Made by a program: the position numbers and the translations under genes. From Metarhizium brunneum (lineage: Eukaryota; Ascomycota; Sordariomycetes; Hypocreales; Clavicipitaceae): 64,000 nucleotides of DNA. The notes beneath the pieces were generated by a model. That model saw only the letters and a program-made list of their open reading frames with translations. It ran no database searches and had not been told where the DNA came from. This document shows positions 24,492 to 37,111 of this stretch, piece by piece. The stretch covers positions 3,472,001 to 3,536,000 of the forward strand of contig NC_089425.1 in the NCBI RefSeq assembly GCF_013426205.1, in the 5' to 3' direction. The first letter of the stretch is position 1, and each line of letters opens with the position of its first letter.

Positions 24492-25629
24492 GATGGTAAG
24501 GCTGTGCGTGTTGTGGCGGCGTTTTTTTTATAAAAAAAAAAAAACTAAAAAACTTGATACATAAGTGGACTATTGTGTGCTTTTTGCATTTTCTTGTCGA
24601 GTCTGGTTCATGGATAAGGGGGGCTTGGGGCTGGGCATTTCATGGCGTATGGGGGTATTTGTGCATTTTAGAAATACCACAACAGCTGTATAAACATGGA
24701 ACCATTTGCAATGTAGGTTGCGCGGGTGGCTTAATTTCCGGCAACACTGGCAAAACTGAGATTCGGGTTTTCTCGCTGGGCCTTAGAGAGGAAGGAATGG
24801 GCTGCTGAGTACTGCTCGCGGCTACCACGTGCCTTTCTCCCCGGAGTCCAGGGTTTTTACGAGACCGGGCATTATTTCGTGACGTAATAAAACCATGTGG
24901 ATATGCGAAGAACCTTGAGTGAGACATCGGTCTGGACATGATGCCTGGGCCGAGGCTGGATAACACATGGCGAGATGAAGATGTGCGTCGCAGCCGCTCG
25001 AAACTGAATGTATCCTCTTGCCATGTCCTGGCCCTTGAGTCCTTATGCCTTCTTCTTCAACGATTGTGAGTGGTGCGTGGTTTTGCGCTTCGTCATGATG
25101 CAAATCCCGACTGTAAACTTTGGAATTAGATAAGGAACACTTGGGCAGAACCTGGACAAACCGACCAGCGGCCTGGGAATTAGACAATGCATGACAGATG
25201 TCGCACACGTAGTCTGCGGGCCGCAACACCATTAAGTACACGTCTCGTGAGTCGTGACACATGGCAACCATCAAGTCGTGTACATGTCCTCGGGTGCGTG
25301 CTTACAAGACAACGGTCAGGTACTCATTGCCAACTAAGTGAACGAGCCACTTGATATGAGTTTCACTTGACCAGAAATGCCCGAATTCGCGCCTTTCTGC
25401 CCTAGTCCGACGATACAACTCGCGAGAACAGAATCAGCCTTGCTAAAAGCATACATTGTAGAATACGAGCGCTAATCTGACTGGCTCTATGCAACCAAAA
25501 GACTCTATGTCGAAAAATCCCAACGCCCACGCCAGTTGTTCAAAATAAATGCCCCAAGCACAGCGGCTTTCCCCCCAAACAAAATGAGACACACCCACTT
25601 CCCTGGTCGACGAAAAAAGGCCCACGCTC
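24492..25629. other. Intergenic region between convergent genes
   Basis: This 1.1 kb gap lies between the 3' ends of the Kre9-like gene (plus) and the glycerol-3-phosphate dehydrogenase (minus). It begins with a poly-A tract near 24531-24550. No gene or repeat is seen. Confidence 0.55.
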
Positions 25630-27736
25630 CTATGCAGCATTCCTCATGGCACCAGCCTCCAGCTCTCTGCCCAGGGGAATCTCAACGTCCTTGGCGGGCT
25701 CCTTGGCGCCCAGCGCCCTCCGCGCCCTCACCTTCCCGGTGACAACGTCCTCCCTCGTGACGCCCAGCTTGTCCTCGTCCAAGCCCATGGACCTCATGAA
25801 GCGCACGGTATCCCGCCACTCCTGCTCCTTGCGTGACTCGGACCACGCGAGCTCCTCGGCCAAGACGTCAATGACGCGCGGCAAAGCGTGCAGCGCGACG
25901 TCCACGTCCAAAAAGGCCAGCCTCATCCGGCGGGCGATCACGTCGGCCGCGGTGCACGCGGCCTCGGAGCGCACGGCGTGCCGCAGCTCCGACTCGATAA
26001 AGGGGAACGACGGGGCGACGCGCGAGACCGAGGGGGAGGCGGCGAGGACGGCCCACGCCCGGTCGCCGTAGTTGGTGGCCAGGTGGTGCGCGACGTCGGC
26101 GTCGATGGGGTACACCTCCATCAGCTGCGACGGCAGCGAGGTCGAGAAGCCGTGCGCGCCGAGGACGGGCGTGGACAGCGTCCGGCACCGGCCGTCGGTG
26201 GTGAGGCTCGGGAGTTGGTGGCCGCTGATGTCGGGCAGCGCGACGGGCCGGGGCGTCAGGCCAAAGGCCCCGATGGCCTCGTCGACGGCGTCCTCGGCCA
26301 TTTGGCGGTACGTCGTCCACTTGCCGCCGGCGCAGGTGAGCAGGCCCGAGGGGGAGACGGTGACGAGGTGCGAGCGCACCAGGGACTCGGTGTTGCCTGC
26401 CTTGGGGTCACGAACCAGCGGGCGAATGCCTGCCGCTTCGTCAGCACACGGCTCGGCAAGCCAGGAAGGTTGAAAAAAGGGGAGGGGGGGGACATAAGTA
26501 CTCACCAGACCAGGTGGCCAAAACATCGTCGCGGGTCAAGACGCTCTCGGGCTCCAGAAGCTTGCTGACCTCCTTCAAGATAAAGTCGACGTCGTCCTGT
26601 CTTGCCACGGGCTCCCTCTCCACCGCGGACGCATTGTCCGTCGTTCCCGCAACCGTCATTCCCTGCCAGGGCAAAACAAACACGACGCGTCCGTCAGAGG
26701 TGGCAGCGTCCAGGATGCCCATTCCCTTGGGGCACAGCTTTCCCGAAAGCATGACGTGGGCGCCAGAGGCCGGGGCGATGATCTCCTTGCGCTGGGGGTC
26801 GTCCATGCGCTCAATGGCATCGGCAAAGGGACCGGTGGCGTTGATGACGCCCTTTGCGCGCACGGAAAAGGGCCGCGACGACGATTCCTCGCCGGCCATG
26901 AGATCGCGGACCGTGGCGCCGCAAATCTTGCCGTCGGCGTCCTTGTCAAGGGCAGTTACTTCGACGTGGTTCAGCACGGTGGCGCCGTACAGGGAGGCGG
27001 TCAGGGCGAGAGAGACGTTCATGCGGGAGTCGTTGTGCTGGCCGTCGTAGTAGACCAGGGCGCCGACGAGCTTGTCCCTCTTGAGCAGCGGGAACGCGTC
27101 AATGGCCTTGGTCCGGCTGAGGAGGTAGGACGACTCCAGGCCCTGGGAGCCGGCGAGCAGGTCGTACATTTTGCAGCCGGCCCAGAGGTAGGGCGCCTGG
27201 AACCAGCTCTGCAGGGGCAGCAGGATGGGCAGGGAGCTGGACAGGTGCGGCGCGATGTTCAGGAAGCCCCTGCGCTCGCGGAGAGCCTCGATGACGAGCT
27301 CCAGCTGTGGGTAGTCGAGGTTCCAGACGGCCTTTTCGAGGTACCTCACGCCGCCGTGGACGAGCTTGGTGCTCTTGGAGCTCGTGCCGGCGGAGAAGTC
27401 GTCGCGCTCGACCAGGGCGACCTTGAGGCCGCGGGTCACGGCATCCAGCGCAATGCCTGTGCCCGTGGCACCGCCTCCGATGATGAGGATGTCATACTCG
27501 GCGTCTTTGGCGTTGTGTTTTCGTAGCTCGGCGAGCTGCTCGGCTCGGGATCTGATGGGTGGAAAGGCGGGAGGGACGATTTTGCCGTTGGCGTCGCGGC
27601 GCGGCGGAACGAGAGCCCTGTCGTGCGAGAGGTTCTTGTTGGCGCGAGAGTAGATGACTGTTCCGCCAAGTGTGACGGCCGTGACGGCGGTAGCTGCGGC
27701 GACGGGACGCCAGAGCTTGGTGAGTCGAGGCGGCAT
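25630..27736 (-). CDS. GUT2: Mitochondrial FAD-dependent glycerol-3-phosphate dehydrogenase
   Basis: Two exons on the minus strand, 27736-26506 and 26429-25630, with a 76-nt intron (GTGAGT...GCAG), encode 676 aa. The N-terminus is a short basic stretch plus a hydrophobic segment (residues 12-29), fitting an inner-membrane signal anchor. The dinucleotide fold is ILIIGGGATGTG (GGGATG at 87-92), followed by the FAD-dependent GPDH signature LVERDDFSAGTSSKST and VHGGVRYLEKA. Further conserved blocks are YYDGQHNDSRMN and GGKWTTYRQMAEDAVDEA. The enzyme passes electrons from glycerol-3-phosphate to ubiquinone, giving dihydroxyacetone phosphate, and acts after glycerol kinase and in the G3P shuttle. 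Length and order fit fungal Gut2. It lies near the aquaglyceroporin (same strand) and glycerol kinase. Confidence 0.96.
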
Positions 27737-30501
27737 GCCTGATGTGTGCGGCCGGGGATGTCGATGTCGATGTTGATGTCGACGGGCTGAGGCGTGTTTT
27801 TTCTTGGTGTTTGTTCGCGTGGGTGTGAAAGCGGCGGCTCCAAGCGACGCAAGGATATATATAGAAATGATGCCAGTAGGAAAGAAGGAGAAAAGAGACG
27901 AAAATAATGAAAGCAATGGAGTTAAAAAAAGAAAGGAAAAGATGGCGCCGGAGATAACAAACCACGGACACCAGAGCTGTCGATATATTTGTCGTCAGTC
28001 ACCGAACCGAGCCCATAAAAACGGGGGCCAGCGGGTTCGGTGTCCAAATGCCGGGCTTCTTGTTCGTCGCCAGGTTTCACTTGTGGGAACAAACTCGCAC
28101 CGCCGCGGGGAATGAGAACAGTTGACGCCTTTCGCAAGACAGTCGACGTCGTTTCCTACCAAAGGAGCGTCCCACGTGCGGCTTTATGACGGCCCGCACT
28201 CTGGCTAGCATTGACGGCCGAAATGTGCTGACATGATTGGCGGAAACACCCACGTCGTGTTTTAGCCGAGTCAAGAAGCTGTCGACTTGTGCTACGGCAA
28301 TACTACTACGATACAAGGCCAACGGAGGTGTCGTGGTGGTGATGGGCAACCTGATGCCGAATGAATGGCTGCATGTGCCCAGTATCTACTACACACTCTT
28401 TGCCGTGGTGGGCCCCTTTTCCAATACAGCCTCGAGTTGGACGATTATATCATCACGTCGACTAACTGTACATGTGGTCAGTTACGCTGTGCATCACGCA
28501 GAGCCGCAGGCCCGATGACGAGCATCAAGCTCATGCACGTCGGTATTTGGCCACCGAGCCCATCCGACTTGCGGGTCGATAGCCGAAACCAGGCACTGGG
28601 ATCAAATCCATGCTTTGCGTCGCTCGGTATTCCCTCGCCGAGATCTGGCGTTCAAAGCGCTCTTGTACCAACCCACTCGCAGGGTGGGTCGCCCGCTTCG
28701 CTCGGGCTCGCTATACCGACCCAAACCCGAAAGTCTATTTTTTCAACCTTTGCTTTGATTCATGTGGCTCATCCACTCAATAGTCGCTGACGGGTAAAAA
28801 AAACCTTTTGAGGCTCCATTTTTCCAACTCGCCCAAATGTCCGCCGCTTTCATCATGGTTCCTGGCAGGACCCAGCTCAGCACGCCACTTCCGCCCACTC
28901 GTCCAAAAGTCCGTTTCTCACATTTTTCTCCGACCCAGGCCCATGGCAGCTGGGAAATTGCCAAAACTCCGGCCGAACCCAGTTCAACGGTCTCCAGTCT
29001 GCTCTCCACTCCTCTCTAACACTATGCCGACGAACGGGCAAAACGCCACCGAACTACTCAGTACGGAGTACTCCGCACCGCCACCAGGAACCCCTGGCCT
29101 AGCAATCCTTCTGGAACCTTTCTACCTCCTGTGGCGCCGCTTACATACACACCTCGCCCATTTCGAACCAGACGTCGTGTCAGTCCATCGCCCATACGGT
29201 CTACGCACACCGACGGTGAACCGAGTTCACGCATCTACTCCATGTTGTCGAAACGGCATGCAGACGCACACGGGGTCCCATGTCCATGGCAAGCATCCAC
29301 GGGCTGGAGAAACGACGTACAAAACCGTTTTATGCTCGCCCACGTGCGCAGCCCAAAAATCCATGTCGTCCCCGCAATCAGCTAGCAACTCTAGAAACCC
29401 CCAGTATGCCTTGGTGCTTTCTCCAGGACAGACGCTGGGGGCGCGGTGGTAGCATTCGCAATAAGCCGAGGTATCCTGCTCATGCAAGCCCTCGCTACTC
29501 AGCTAGTTGAACCCTCCTAAAAAAAATCGCCACTTGGGAAAAAAGAGGAAATGCCGCCAGGATTACGGAGTACTGCTGACATGATTTGAAAATTACACCC
29601 CGGCAGACCAACAACATGCTGTTCCTCGTGTCCATCAATTCGCTCCGGCGACTCGCGTAGCACAAAGGTCACATGGCAGACTGGCCAGCCCATCATTTTA
29701 CAGAGGTACACGGAAGCATACTCTGCCCTCCGCCCCTGACTCCTAACCATCCAACACCAGCTGATTCAGTTCTCGACTCTCGCCAGACCCGGATATCGAA
29801 GCGGATTGCCCCCCGTGCAATCCACCCCTCGTACCATGTTTCCCCATCTTCCTAATGCACGATATCGCCCTCGCCAATATTCCGCAGCACACGCCCGGGA
29901 CCCATGGCCTTCTATTCGTGCGTTGCTGGCTCATCACATGCTCCGGTTTGCTCTTGCCGTCAGGCCCAAGATGGGCTTGCCAGTGTTCGTACATACGAGC
30001 TATATCGACAACACCACGAGCTGTGTCTATTTTCACTGGTTTGCAGGTAACCGCTAGGACACTACCGAGATCACGCAGACGAGGTCCCAGGGTTATAAAC
30101 GGATACAGACGTAACCGACACGTCAAAGTAAACAGAATCGCAAGATTGAAGGCTGCAATGAATTTGATTTGCTCAGAATCCCACTATACCTGGCCCGCCG
30201 TAACACCCTCCATCCCATCCCGTACATACTTGTACTTGTACTTGTGAACCCGTACGATATCATTTGAGAAAAGAAGAAAAAGATTAAATAAAACGCCCAA
30301 ATGCAAACAAGATGAGCGCTGAAAAATAAGAATATCAGGCTTTTTCTGTTGTCATTTTTTTCCGCTTGGGTCCTCCTGTTTTGCCCCCGTATCTGTTCTT
30401 TGAAATAAAATGCTTCTGTAGTCTACGTGACTTAATTTTTTTTCCCGCGGCAGGCCCGTCCGGGATGCCGTGTGAAGGATGAAAAAGGGCGGAAAATTCG
30501 C
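27737..30501. other. Intergenic region between glycerol genes (about 2.8 kb)
   Basis: This contains the promoter of the GUT2 homologue and the 3' flank of the aquaglyceroporin. No gene is supported. A cluster of three short stem-loops lies at about 28624-28707. Copies of the GTACGGAGTAC palindrome occur at 29061-29078 and 29563. A TACTTG tandem triplet lies at 30227-30244. Confidence 0.5.
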
Positions 30502-31708
30502 CTATACTTTGGACTCTGGAGACTTGTTGTACGTGTTTGACCACACGCTGCGGCGGGGTTTGAGGAGCCGGTTGAATCCAAGGTAGGGCGAGTTGATGGG
30601 CGAATCGCCCGTGTAGATGAAGAGGTCGTAGAGACCGCCGCCGGCGAGGCAGCCCAGGAAAGGGGCAACCATGGGAATCTAAAGCATGTTAGTTTCGGCT
30701 CGACATGGAAATTCCTCTTTCGTTTCACACCGTTGTAGCTGCTGCCAAGTGTGTGTGTAATAATAAAGGGGATAAGACAAAAAAAAACATACCCAAAAGT
30801 AGTAGCCGCCAAAGGAAAACACCTCGGGGCCATAGCCAATCATGTAGGTGACCAGACGGGGACCAAAGTCGCGAGCCAGGTTAATAGCATAGCCAGTCTC
30901 CCAGCCGAAGCAAGCGCCAATGCCAAAGATGAGGAAGAAGAGGCCCAGGGGCATCAGGGGCCCGGCCCCAATGTTGTTGCTGTCGGCCATGGCAAAGATG
31001 ACAAACTGTAGAATCGTGCTGGCGACAAACTCGGAGAAGAACATGCCGGTCCGGGTCATGAAGGCGGCAGGGTAGGTGCAAAAGACGCCGGCGGTGGCAT
31101 TGGGGCCGCTGACGGTGCGGATGCCCGCGCCGCCCTCAAAGGCGTCAATGGCAGAGCGGTAGTTGCCGTAGACGATGGCGGCGCCGACCATGGCGCCGAG
31201 GAGCTGGGCCAGCGCGTAGACTGGGAATTTCCGCCACGGGTGGCCGCGATACACGCAGTTGGCCAGCGTCACGGCCGGGTTGATGTGGCCGCCCGACTTG
31301 CCGCCAACGTATACACCAAGCATGACGCCGATGCTATTTGCCCATTGTTAGTGAATCAGTCAAGACCGGCTCGCCATGGGAAGAAGGAAAAGGGTTTTCC
31401 TCAACTCACCCCCAGCCCCATGAAATACTCTGGTAGTTGCCCTTGGTGCCGTTGCTGAGAACGACTTGGGCAACGACGCCGTCGCCAAACAAGAGGAGAA
31501 TCATGGTTCCAAAGAATTCGGAAAACGCATCCTGCCAAATGGACCGAATCTTGGGCCATCGAGGCTGCTTCTCGGCGGGGATCATGTCAGATCCGGACAT
31601 GGGCTCATCGTGAATGACTGACGCTCCCATGTCGACCTTGATGACGGGTACAGATTTGCCAACGGATGATTCTGACACCGAGTCCTGGGTCGGTGGAAGA
31701 ATGGACAT
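30502..31708 (-). CDS. Aquaglyceroporin (MIP family, glycerol channel)
   Basis: Three exons on the minus strand, 31708-31410, 31333-30793 and 30678-30502, keep phase and encode 338 aa. A hydrophilic N-tail of about 60 residues precedes six hydrophobic helices and two re-entrant loops. The first pore motif is SGGHINPAVT (NPA at 118-120). The second is AINLARDFGPRL, where NLA (251-253) replaces the usual NPA. Arg254, part of the selectivity filter, and Asp255, which is typical of glycerol facilitators, are kept. Loops GYGPEVFSFGGYYFW and the C-tail fit fungal aquaglyceroporins. Such channels carry glycerol across the plasma membrane for uptake or osmotic release. The Fps1 class of yeast also has an NLA in this loop. 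The extended N-tail is shorter than that of yeast Fps1. Confidence 0.93.
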
Positions 31709-34700
31709 GAGTACTGCTGCCCCGGGAGGACAGAGACAGACAAGAGGCCGGCGATGATGGATGAGGCAAAAGATGGCTGAGTTGAAGATGCCGCGGCAAA
31801 GTTTAAAACTTGTGCGACACGGGGCGGGCCAAGTGGTATGACGGGTATAAAGTGGGAACGCGAAATAGAAAAGCGTCTAGTCTGACAACAGACGGATGCG
31901 TCGGGGCGACAGGTTGGAGACTTTGACGTTTTTTCCAAAGTTGCATCGGATGGGGGGACGGTGAGACTATTATGTATCCCCACGGGGAGTTGAAGAACGT
32001 GGAGGCGAAAAGAGACCGTTGGGAGAATTAGACAGCTTGGGGTCAAGAAAGAACGGGGCTTGGGTACAGTATGATGAGACATAGACAAGCTCGAAAGTCT
32101 AGTTGCTTGTAGTTTGGATAAACAACAAAGGAGGGGGGTTCAACCCGAGAGGGGCTTGGGCGTATGCCTCTTGGGGATGTGGTGATGAGGGCGACGACCA
32201 GGCCACGATTAGACTTGACATGTCGAGCTGGTGCGCCCCGGACGCTCGCGACGAAGCGGGGAGCCGCATGCCGGCCCTGGACGACAAGGTATGGTGTGTA
32301 TGGTGTAGGGAGAGGGCAAGCAAGGGCATGACTGAAGAAGCACGGCGTCGAAGGACCAGTTGACCTCATGAGGTGTTGTGGATCGTCGTTCGGTGGTGCC
32401 GCGGGCAAGCGACAACAAAAACCTGCGGGCACAACCACCAGTTCCGGACGACGGGGCCATCCATGTGTGGATATCCACCTAGTAGTCTGCTAGGCCGCCG
32501 AGATCAAGCGTTCTTCGCGTCAATTCCTGTTTGGCTGCCCTGGACGCCATGGCCAAGCCATCTCGGCGCCAGAGCGCGGCAGCCACAGCTTGTTCGAATT
32601 TCTACAGCAAGATGCAAGCATGTACATACATACATGCATACATGCAGAAGATACATACGTCGACGACTCTGCCCAACATGGCCCGATAGCCTGTTGCCAA
32701 CCCCTTCCAGGATCCATCACCACCCCCCGTCAGCCGCCCCGTATCGCCCGCCGCGCGCCAAACTTTGCGGATCATTGTTCAAAACGCATTCAGACGCCAG
32801 TGTTTTGCATTCTTCAACCTCGCCTGTGGCGCCCCGACGTGCTTGGCCAAATCTCCAAGGCCTCGGGTGCCAGACGTTATGCTCGGCATCACGAGATGCG
32901 CGTCTCTCTCCACGCGCGCCAACAGAACACCAAGACAGACATGGGCGCACGCCTTGAAGGGGCTCGAAGGGGGGGGTTGGTCTCTTTCCCAGTGCAGTCT
33001 GTTGTGCGATGCATCTTCGGCCACATTGGCCGACTCGGGACGCAGTGCAACCCCGACTGATGGCGCAAAAAACGCAAAGGTCCCCGTTTAACACTAGCAT
33101 CAATTCCTCGGCCCATATTGATCCTACATGTTGTGTTTGCGGCGCGGGTGTTTTCGGCATCCTGCAGTGCCACTGTCGGTTTGCCGCCGCCTTGGACCGT
33201 GTTTATGTACCATGGCCGCGTCCCAGAGCACGTTAAACGTGTCAAGGCACCGTTTTGACCGCCTCGGATTCTTGTTCAGACGACAAGGAAAAAATAACCA
33301 TAATGCGTGGATAATAAGACATGCATCCAAGATCGATCCCAATGCAGAAAGGATCCAAGCAAACCCGAAATCTCGGACGGGACCACCGAGAAGATACAAT
33401 GTCTGACGATCCAAGGTCCGTATTCTAGAACGCCACACTTGCTTTCTCTGGCCCCTGGTGTCTTTCGTTCCCCATCCGTTCGCCCAATATGACCGAGCAT
33501 GTGGCTTGTTTCTCGATTTACTCCGTAGCGTGTGAGAAAATGCTGGCATTGGCTCGCTCAGCCCTGCTCTTTCGGGGTCGAATAAAGGTGAGAAACGCGG
33601 CGCTTTCTAGACGACGCCCCAGGAACATCCAAACAGCCTAAACATGTAAATTTAGCAGAGGTAGCGGTCGGTATTTTCGACCGTATGATCGACGCTACCA
33701 TACATTAGGTACCTAGGTACATAAGCCTTGCGTCTGGCGCCTGCGCTCTCAGTTCCACGGGCCAATTCCTCATGTACATACCGATCCGGCCACAACGGAC
33801 TGGCTGGCCTGATGGTGTGCGATCCGCCCGCGGTTCTGCAGCAATCCAGTTGGGGGGGCTGCAAGCCCAATAAGCTTCAAAGTTCTGGGACTGTGTTCTT
33901 GGATGTGGAGGCCGGGTCCTCAACGCTGGCCAGGGGTGCCTGCGCTGCGGCAATGGCGTTGTACAGAGCAAGCCGCCGCTACGTGTCAAGAATTGCTTTT
34001 CGCACCGTTAGCCCATCATCACAATCGAAGACAAGTGTGAAACTCTCTCTCACCTGTGATTGCTCAGTACCTAACATTTCACCGACAGCGACCGAGGCTT
34101 GCTTATTTATGGCCTGCGTGGCCAGCCTGTGCCGTCTTGTCACGCAGCAAGACCACATATGAGCATCCAACATGTCTCAACCTCTCATGAAAACATGGCC
34201 AATGTGCTGTTGTCTGGCCGTGGCTTTGAATAGCTCAGGTACAGCCCTGAAGCCATCCGTCTACTCCGTTCCTTCATGGTCCATAATTGATCCAGCTTTC
34301 GGACGTTGGCGGGTCCATCCGGTGCACTCGGGTCTGAAAGACCGAATCTCCAAAATCGCAATCGTTTTAAAGACGCCTCAAAAGTGCCCACGACGAATCC
34401 CAGATTCTCCACACAGACGACCGCCCAGCAGTGCCCACGGCCATCGGGATGCTGCATCGTCGCATGGCAAGTAACGAAACGTGCCCGGTGGGCCAGACGA
34501 GGTTTCTGGCCAATTCCACTGTGGACCTGCTATTGACTGACCGAGGAGCCAGATCGCTTCACACCGAGACGCTGGCCGTGTTCCTGAGAACCATGCTCCA
34601 GATCACCCATCGTGACATGTTCCCACAAATTCCGGATTTCTTCTCCCCTCGTGACACGGAGCGTCGGTTTGGCACTACTCGTGTCCCTGCCTCTCCCCCA

Positions 34701-35417
34701 CACCGCCCCAGCCGGTGATGATGCTGGTCGTAAAGTGACTGGGGTAGTCGCTGGCTGTTCTTCGGCGGCGTGCCAAACCATGCTAGTTTCTCAAACATGG
34801 GGAAGGCTTGGTGGCTTGTGGCGGGGATGGGGATGAGGATGAGGATGGGCATGCCATTTGTGCATTCAGCCACCGGAGGGCGAGAAGCCATCTCCCAACT
34901 AGAGAAGTGATGTCAGCTCTCAAGTTCACCGGCTGTGAGGCATCTCCGCATTGTACACAGCACAACGGGGCTTGGGGGTTTCTCCTCCAATCGAGGTCCG
35001 ACTCCGAGCCGACCCAACAGCTCACGAGCTTTTGCCCAAACACTCTGGACAAGTGCCATGTGAAAGAACCCTGTAGTTGAGCCTTCTTCGCGAGAGTATT
35101 TACTCCTCCATCTTGCGCATCCTTAAAACCTCTGTTTCTTTTTTTCTTTTCCTCGTCTCATCTCGTAACCCCAGCTTATTTGTTCGATACCCCTCCACAT
35201 CCCATTTTCCCCACGTCTCATTCCGAGCTGTCAAGCTCCCCGCATTGTCGCTTCAACCGTAGCATTAAGCTTGCGGGTTTCATTTTGTGCTTGGTTTTCC
35301 CGGCTTCCCAAGTGCTACCAGGGGGTTTTTTTTTTTTCCTTTTTTCCCCTTGGCCTTTGAATGCTCTCGTCCATTATTCGTCAAGCATTTTGCAAATCCA
35401 AAGACACATCCACAACC
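31709..35417. other. Shared upstream region of the divergent aquaglyceroporin and glycerol kinase
   Basis: This 3.7 kb gap lies between the two divergently transcribed glycerol genes. No supported gene lies in it, although open frames overlap on both strands. It contains an ACATACAT/CATGCATACATGC simple repeat near 32618-32645 and a small palindrome TTAGGTACCTAGGTAC at 33706-33721. The two ends must hold the promoters of both genes. Confidence 0.5.
35110..35417 (+). promoter_or_regulatory. Pyrimidine-rich promoter/leader of glycerol kinase
   Basis: Strong CT and T tracts lie at about 35128-35166 and 35321-35350, followed by a TTCCCCTTGG stretch, all on the coding strand just before the start codon. 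CT-rich blocks near the transcription start are typical of well-expressed genes in filamentous fungi. The exact start site and any regulator sites cannot be fixed from sequence alone. Confidence 0.45.
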
Positions 35418-37111
35418 ATGTCTCCCAGCGCTTCTACAACCTTCATTGGTGCCATTGACCAAGGCACCACCAGCACTCGGTTCCTCATCTTCAACAAGAA
35501 TGGCGAGGTTGTAGCGCTGCATCAGCTCGAGTTCAAGCAGATCTATCCTAACCCTGGGTTAGTGTGCCCGAGACACTCTTTTCCACATTTGCCGTTTCAA
35601 TTGACTAACCTCATGCTTACCGCAGCTGGCACGAGCACGATCCCGAGGAGATCATCTCTTCCGTCGAACAGTGCATTGACGGGGCTGTTAAGAAGTTTGA
35701 AACTCAGGGACACTCTCGTGAGCAGATTGTGGCCATTGGCATCACCAACCAGCGTGAGACCACCATAGTCTGGGACAAGACCACCGGAAAGGCTCTGTAC
35801 AACGGTATTGTCTGGACCGATACACGCAACGTTGACATTGTACGCCGCCTCAAGACCCGCATTGGCGCAGGAGAGCTCACTGGCCGCTGCGGGCTCCCTT
35901 TATCTACCTACTCATCAGTCGGCAGACTTCTGTGGCTTCTTGAGAACGTCCCCGAAGTCAAAGACGCGTACGAAAAGGGCAACTTGGCCTTCGGCACCGT
36001 CGATTCTTGGCTGGCGTACAAATTGAACGGCGGCATCACTCGTAATGTCCATGTATCCGACCCATCCAATGCGTCGCGAACCATGTTCATGAACATCCAT
36101 ACTCTGGAATATGATGCTGAGCTTATTGACTGGTTCCGAATTGACCGTAACAAGGTTGCTCTGCCCAAGATCGTCCGATCTGCCGACGCGGAAGCTTATG
36201 GCTCGCTTGCCACCACTAGCCTCAAGGGTGTCAAGATCATGGGATGTCTAGGTGATCAGTCTGCCGCTTTAGTTGGCCAAAAGGGCTTCAAGCCCGGTCT
36301 GGCCAAGAACACATACGGCACCGGCTGCTTTTTGCTGTATAATGTTGGCGAAAAGCCCGTCATCTCTACCCATGGACTTCTTTCCACTGTCGCATTCGAC
36401 TTTGGCGAGGGTAAGACCATGTATGCTCTGGAGGGCAGCATTGCAGTGGCTGGATCTAGTGTCAAGTTCCTTGTTGACAACTTTGGTTTCATTGAGTCGT
36501 CCTCCAAGTTGAGCGCTTTAGCCGAGACTGTTGAGGATAATGGCGGCTGCACTTTTGTCACTGCCTTCAGCGGCCTCTTCGCTCCTTATTGGATTGACGA
36601 TGCCAGAGGTACCATTTTCGGCATTACCGCTTACACACAGCGTGGTCACATTGCCCGAGCCACGCTTGAGGCGACCTGTTTCCAGACCAAGGCTATCCTC
36701 GATGCTATGGCCAAGGACAGTGGCAAGAAGCTTTCTGAACTTGCCGTAGACGGCGGCATGTGCAATGCTGATCTTATCATGCAGGTGAGTTTACCCCCAC
36801 AAATAAACATTCTGTTTGTCCAACTTGCAGAGACATGCTGGCTAACATGATTTTTTTTTCTCATCAAGACCCAATCTGATATTATTGGTATTCCCGTCAA
36901 CCGACCTGCCATGCGCGAGACTACTGCCCTTGGTGCTGCCATCGCCGCTGGCTTTGCCGGTGGTGTCTGGGAGTCCTTTGACGACCTCAAGGACGTCAAC
37001 ACCGAAGGACGGACTGTTTTCAAACCCCAGATTACTGCTGCGGATGCCAACAAAAGATTTGAGCGCTGGGAGAAGGCCGTTCAGATGAGCAAGGGCTGGT
37101 CCACCACTTAG
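35418..37111 (+). CDS. GUT1: Glycerol kinase
   Basis: Three exons, 35418-35557, 35626-36784 and 36869-37111, encode 513 aa. The protein is a complete FGGY kinase: phosphate-binding loop [11 protein letters not shown] (Asp14, Thr17, Thr18, Arg21), [24 protein letters not shown], and the catalytic-base region [13 protein letters not shown] with Asp257. The second domain has [25 protein letters not shown] and [13 protein letters not shown]. The ATG at 35418 has a good context (CAACCATG). An in-frame ATG at 35361 would add 19 residues ([19 protein letters not shown]), basic and presequence-like. The enzyme phosphorylates glycerol with ATP, feeding the mitochondrial G3P dehydrogenase encoded 8 kb away. 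It is divergent to the aquaglyceroporin. Confidence 0.97.

Noticed and set aside
26756..27526. 256-codon open frame antisense to the GUT2 homologue
   Set aside because: It is a shadow of a GC-rich, strongly biased coding sequence; the sense protein is complete and conserved.
28808..29452. 214-codon plus-strand open frame between glycerol genes
   Set aside because: No recognisable domain, ordinary low-complexity composition and many competing frames.
33706..33721. Palindrome TTAGGTACCTAGGTAC
   Set aside because: Single short occurrence; not enough to call an element.
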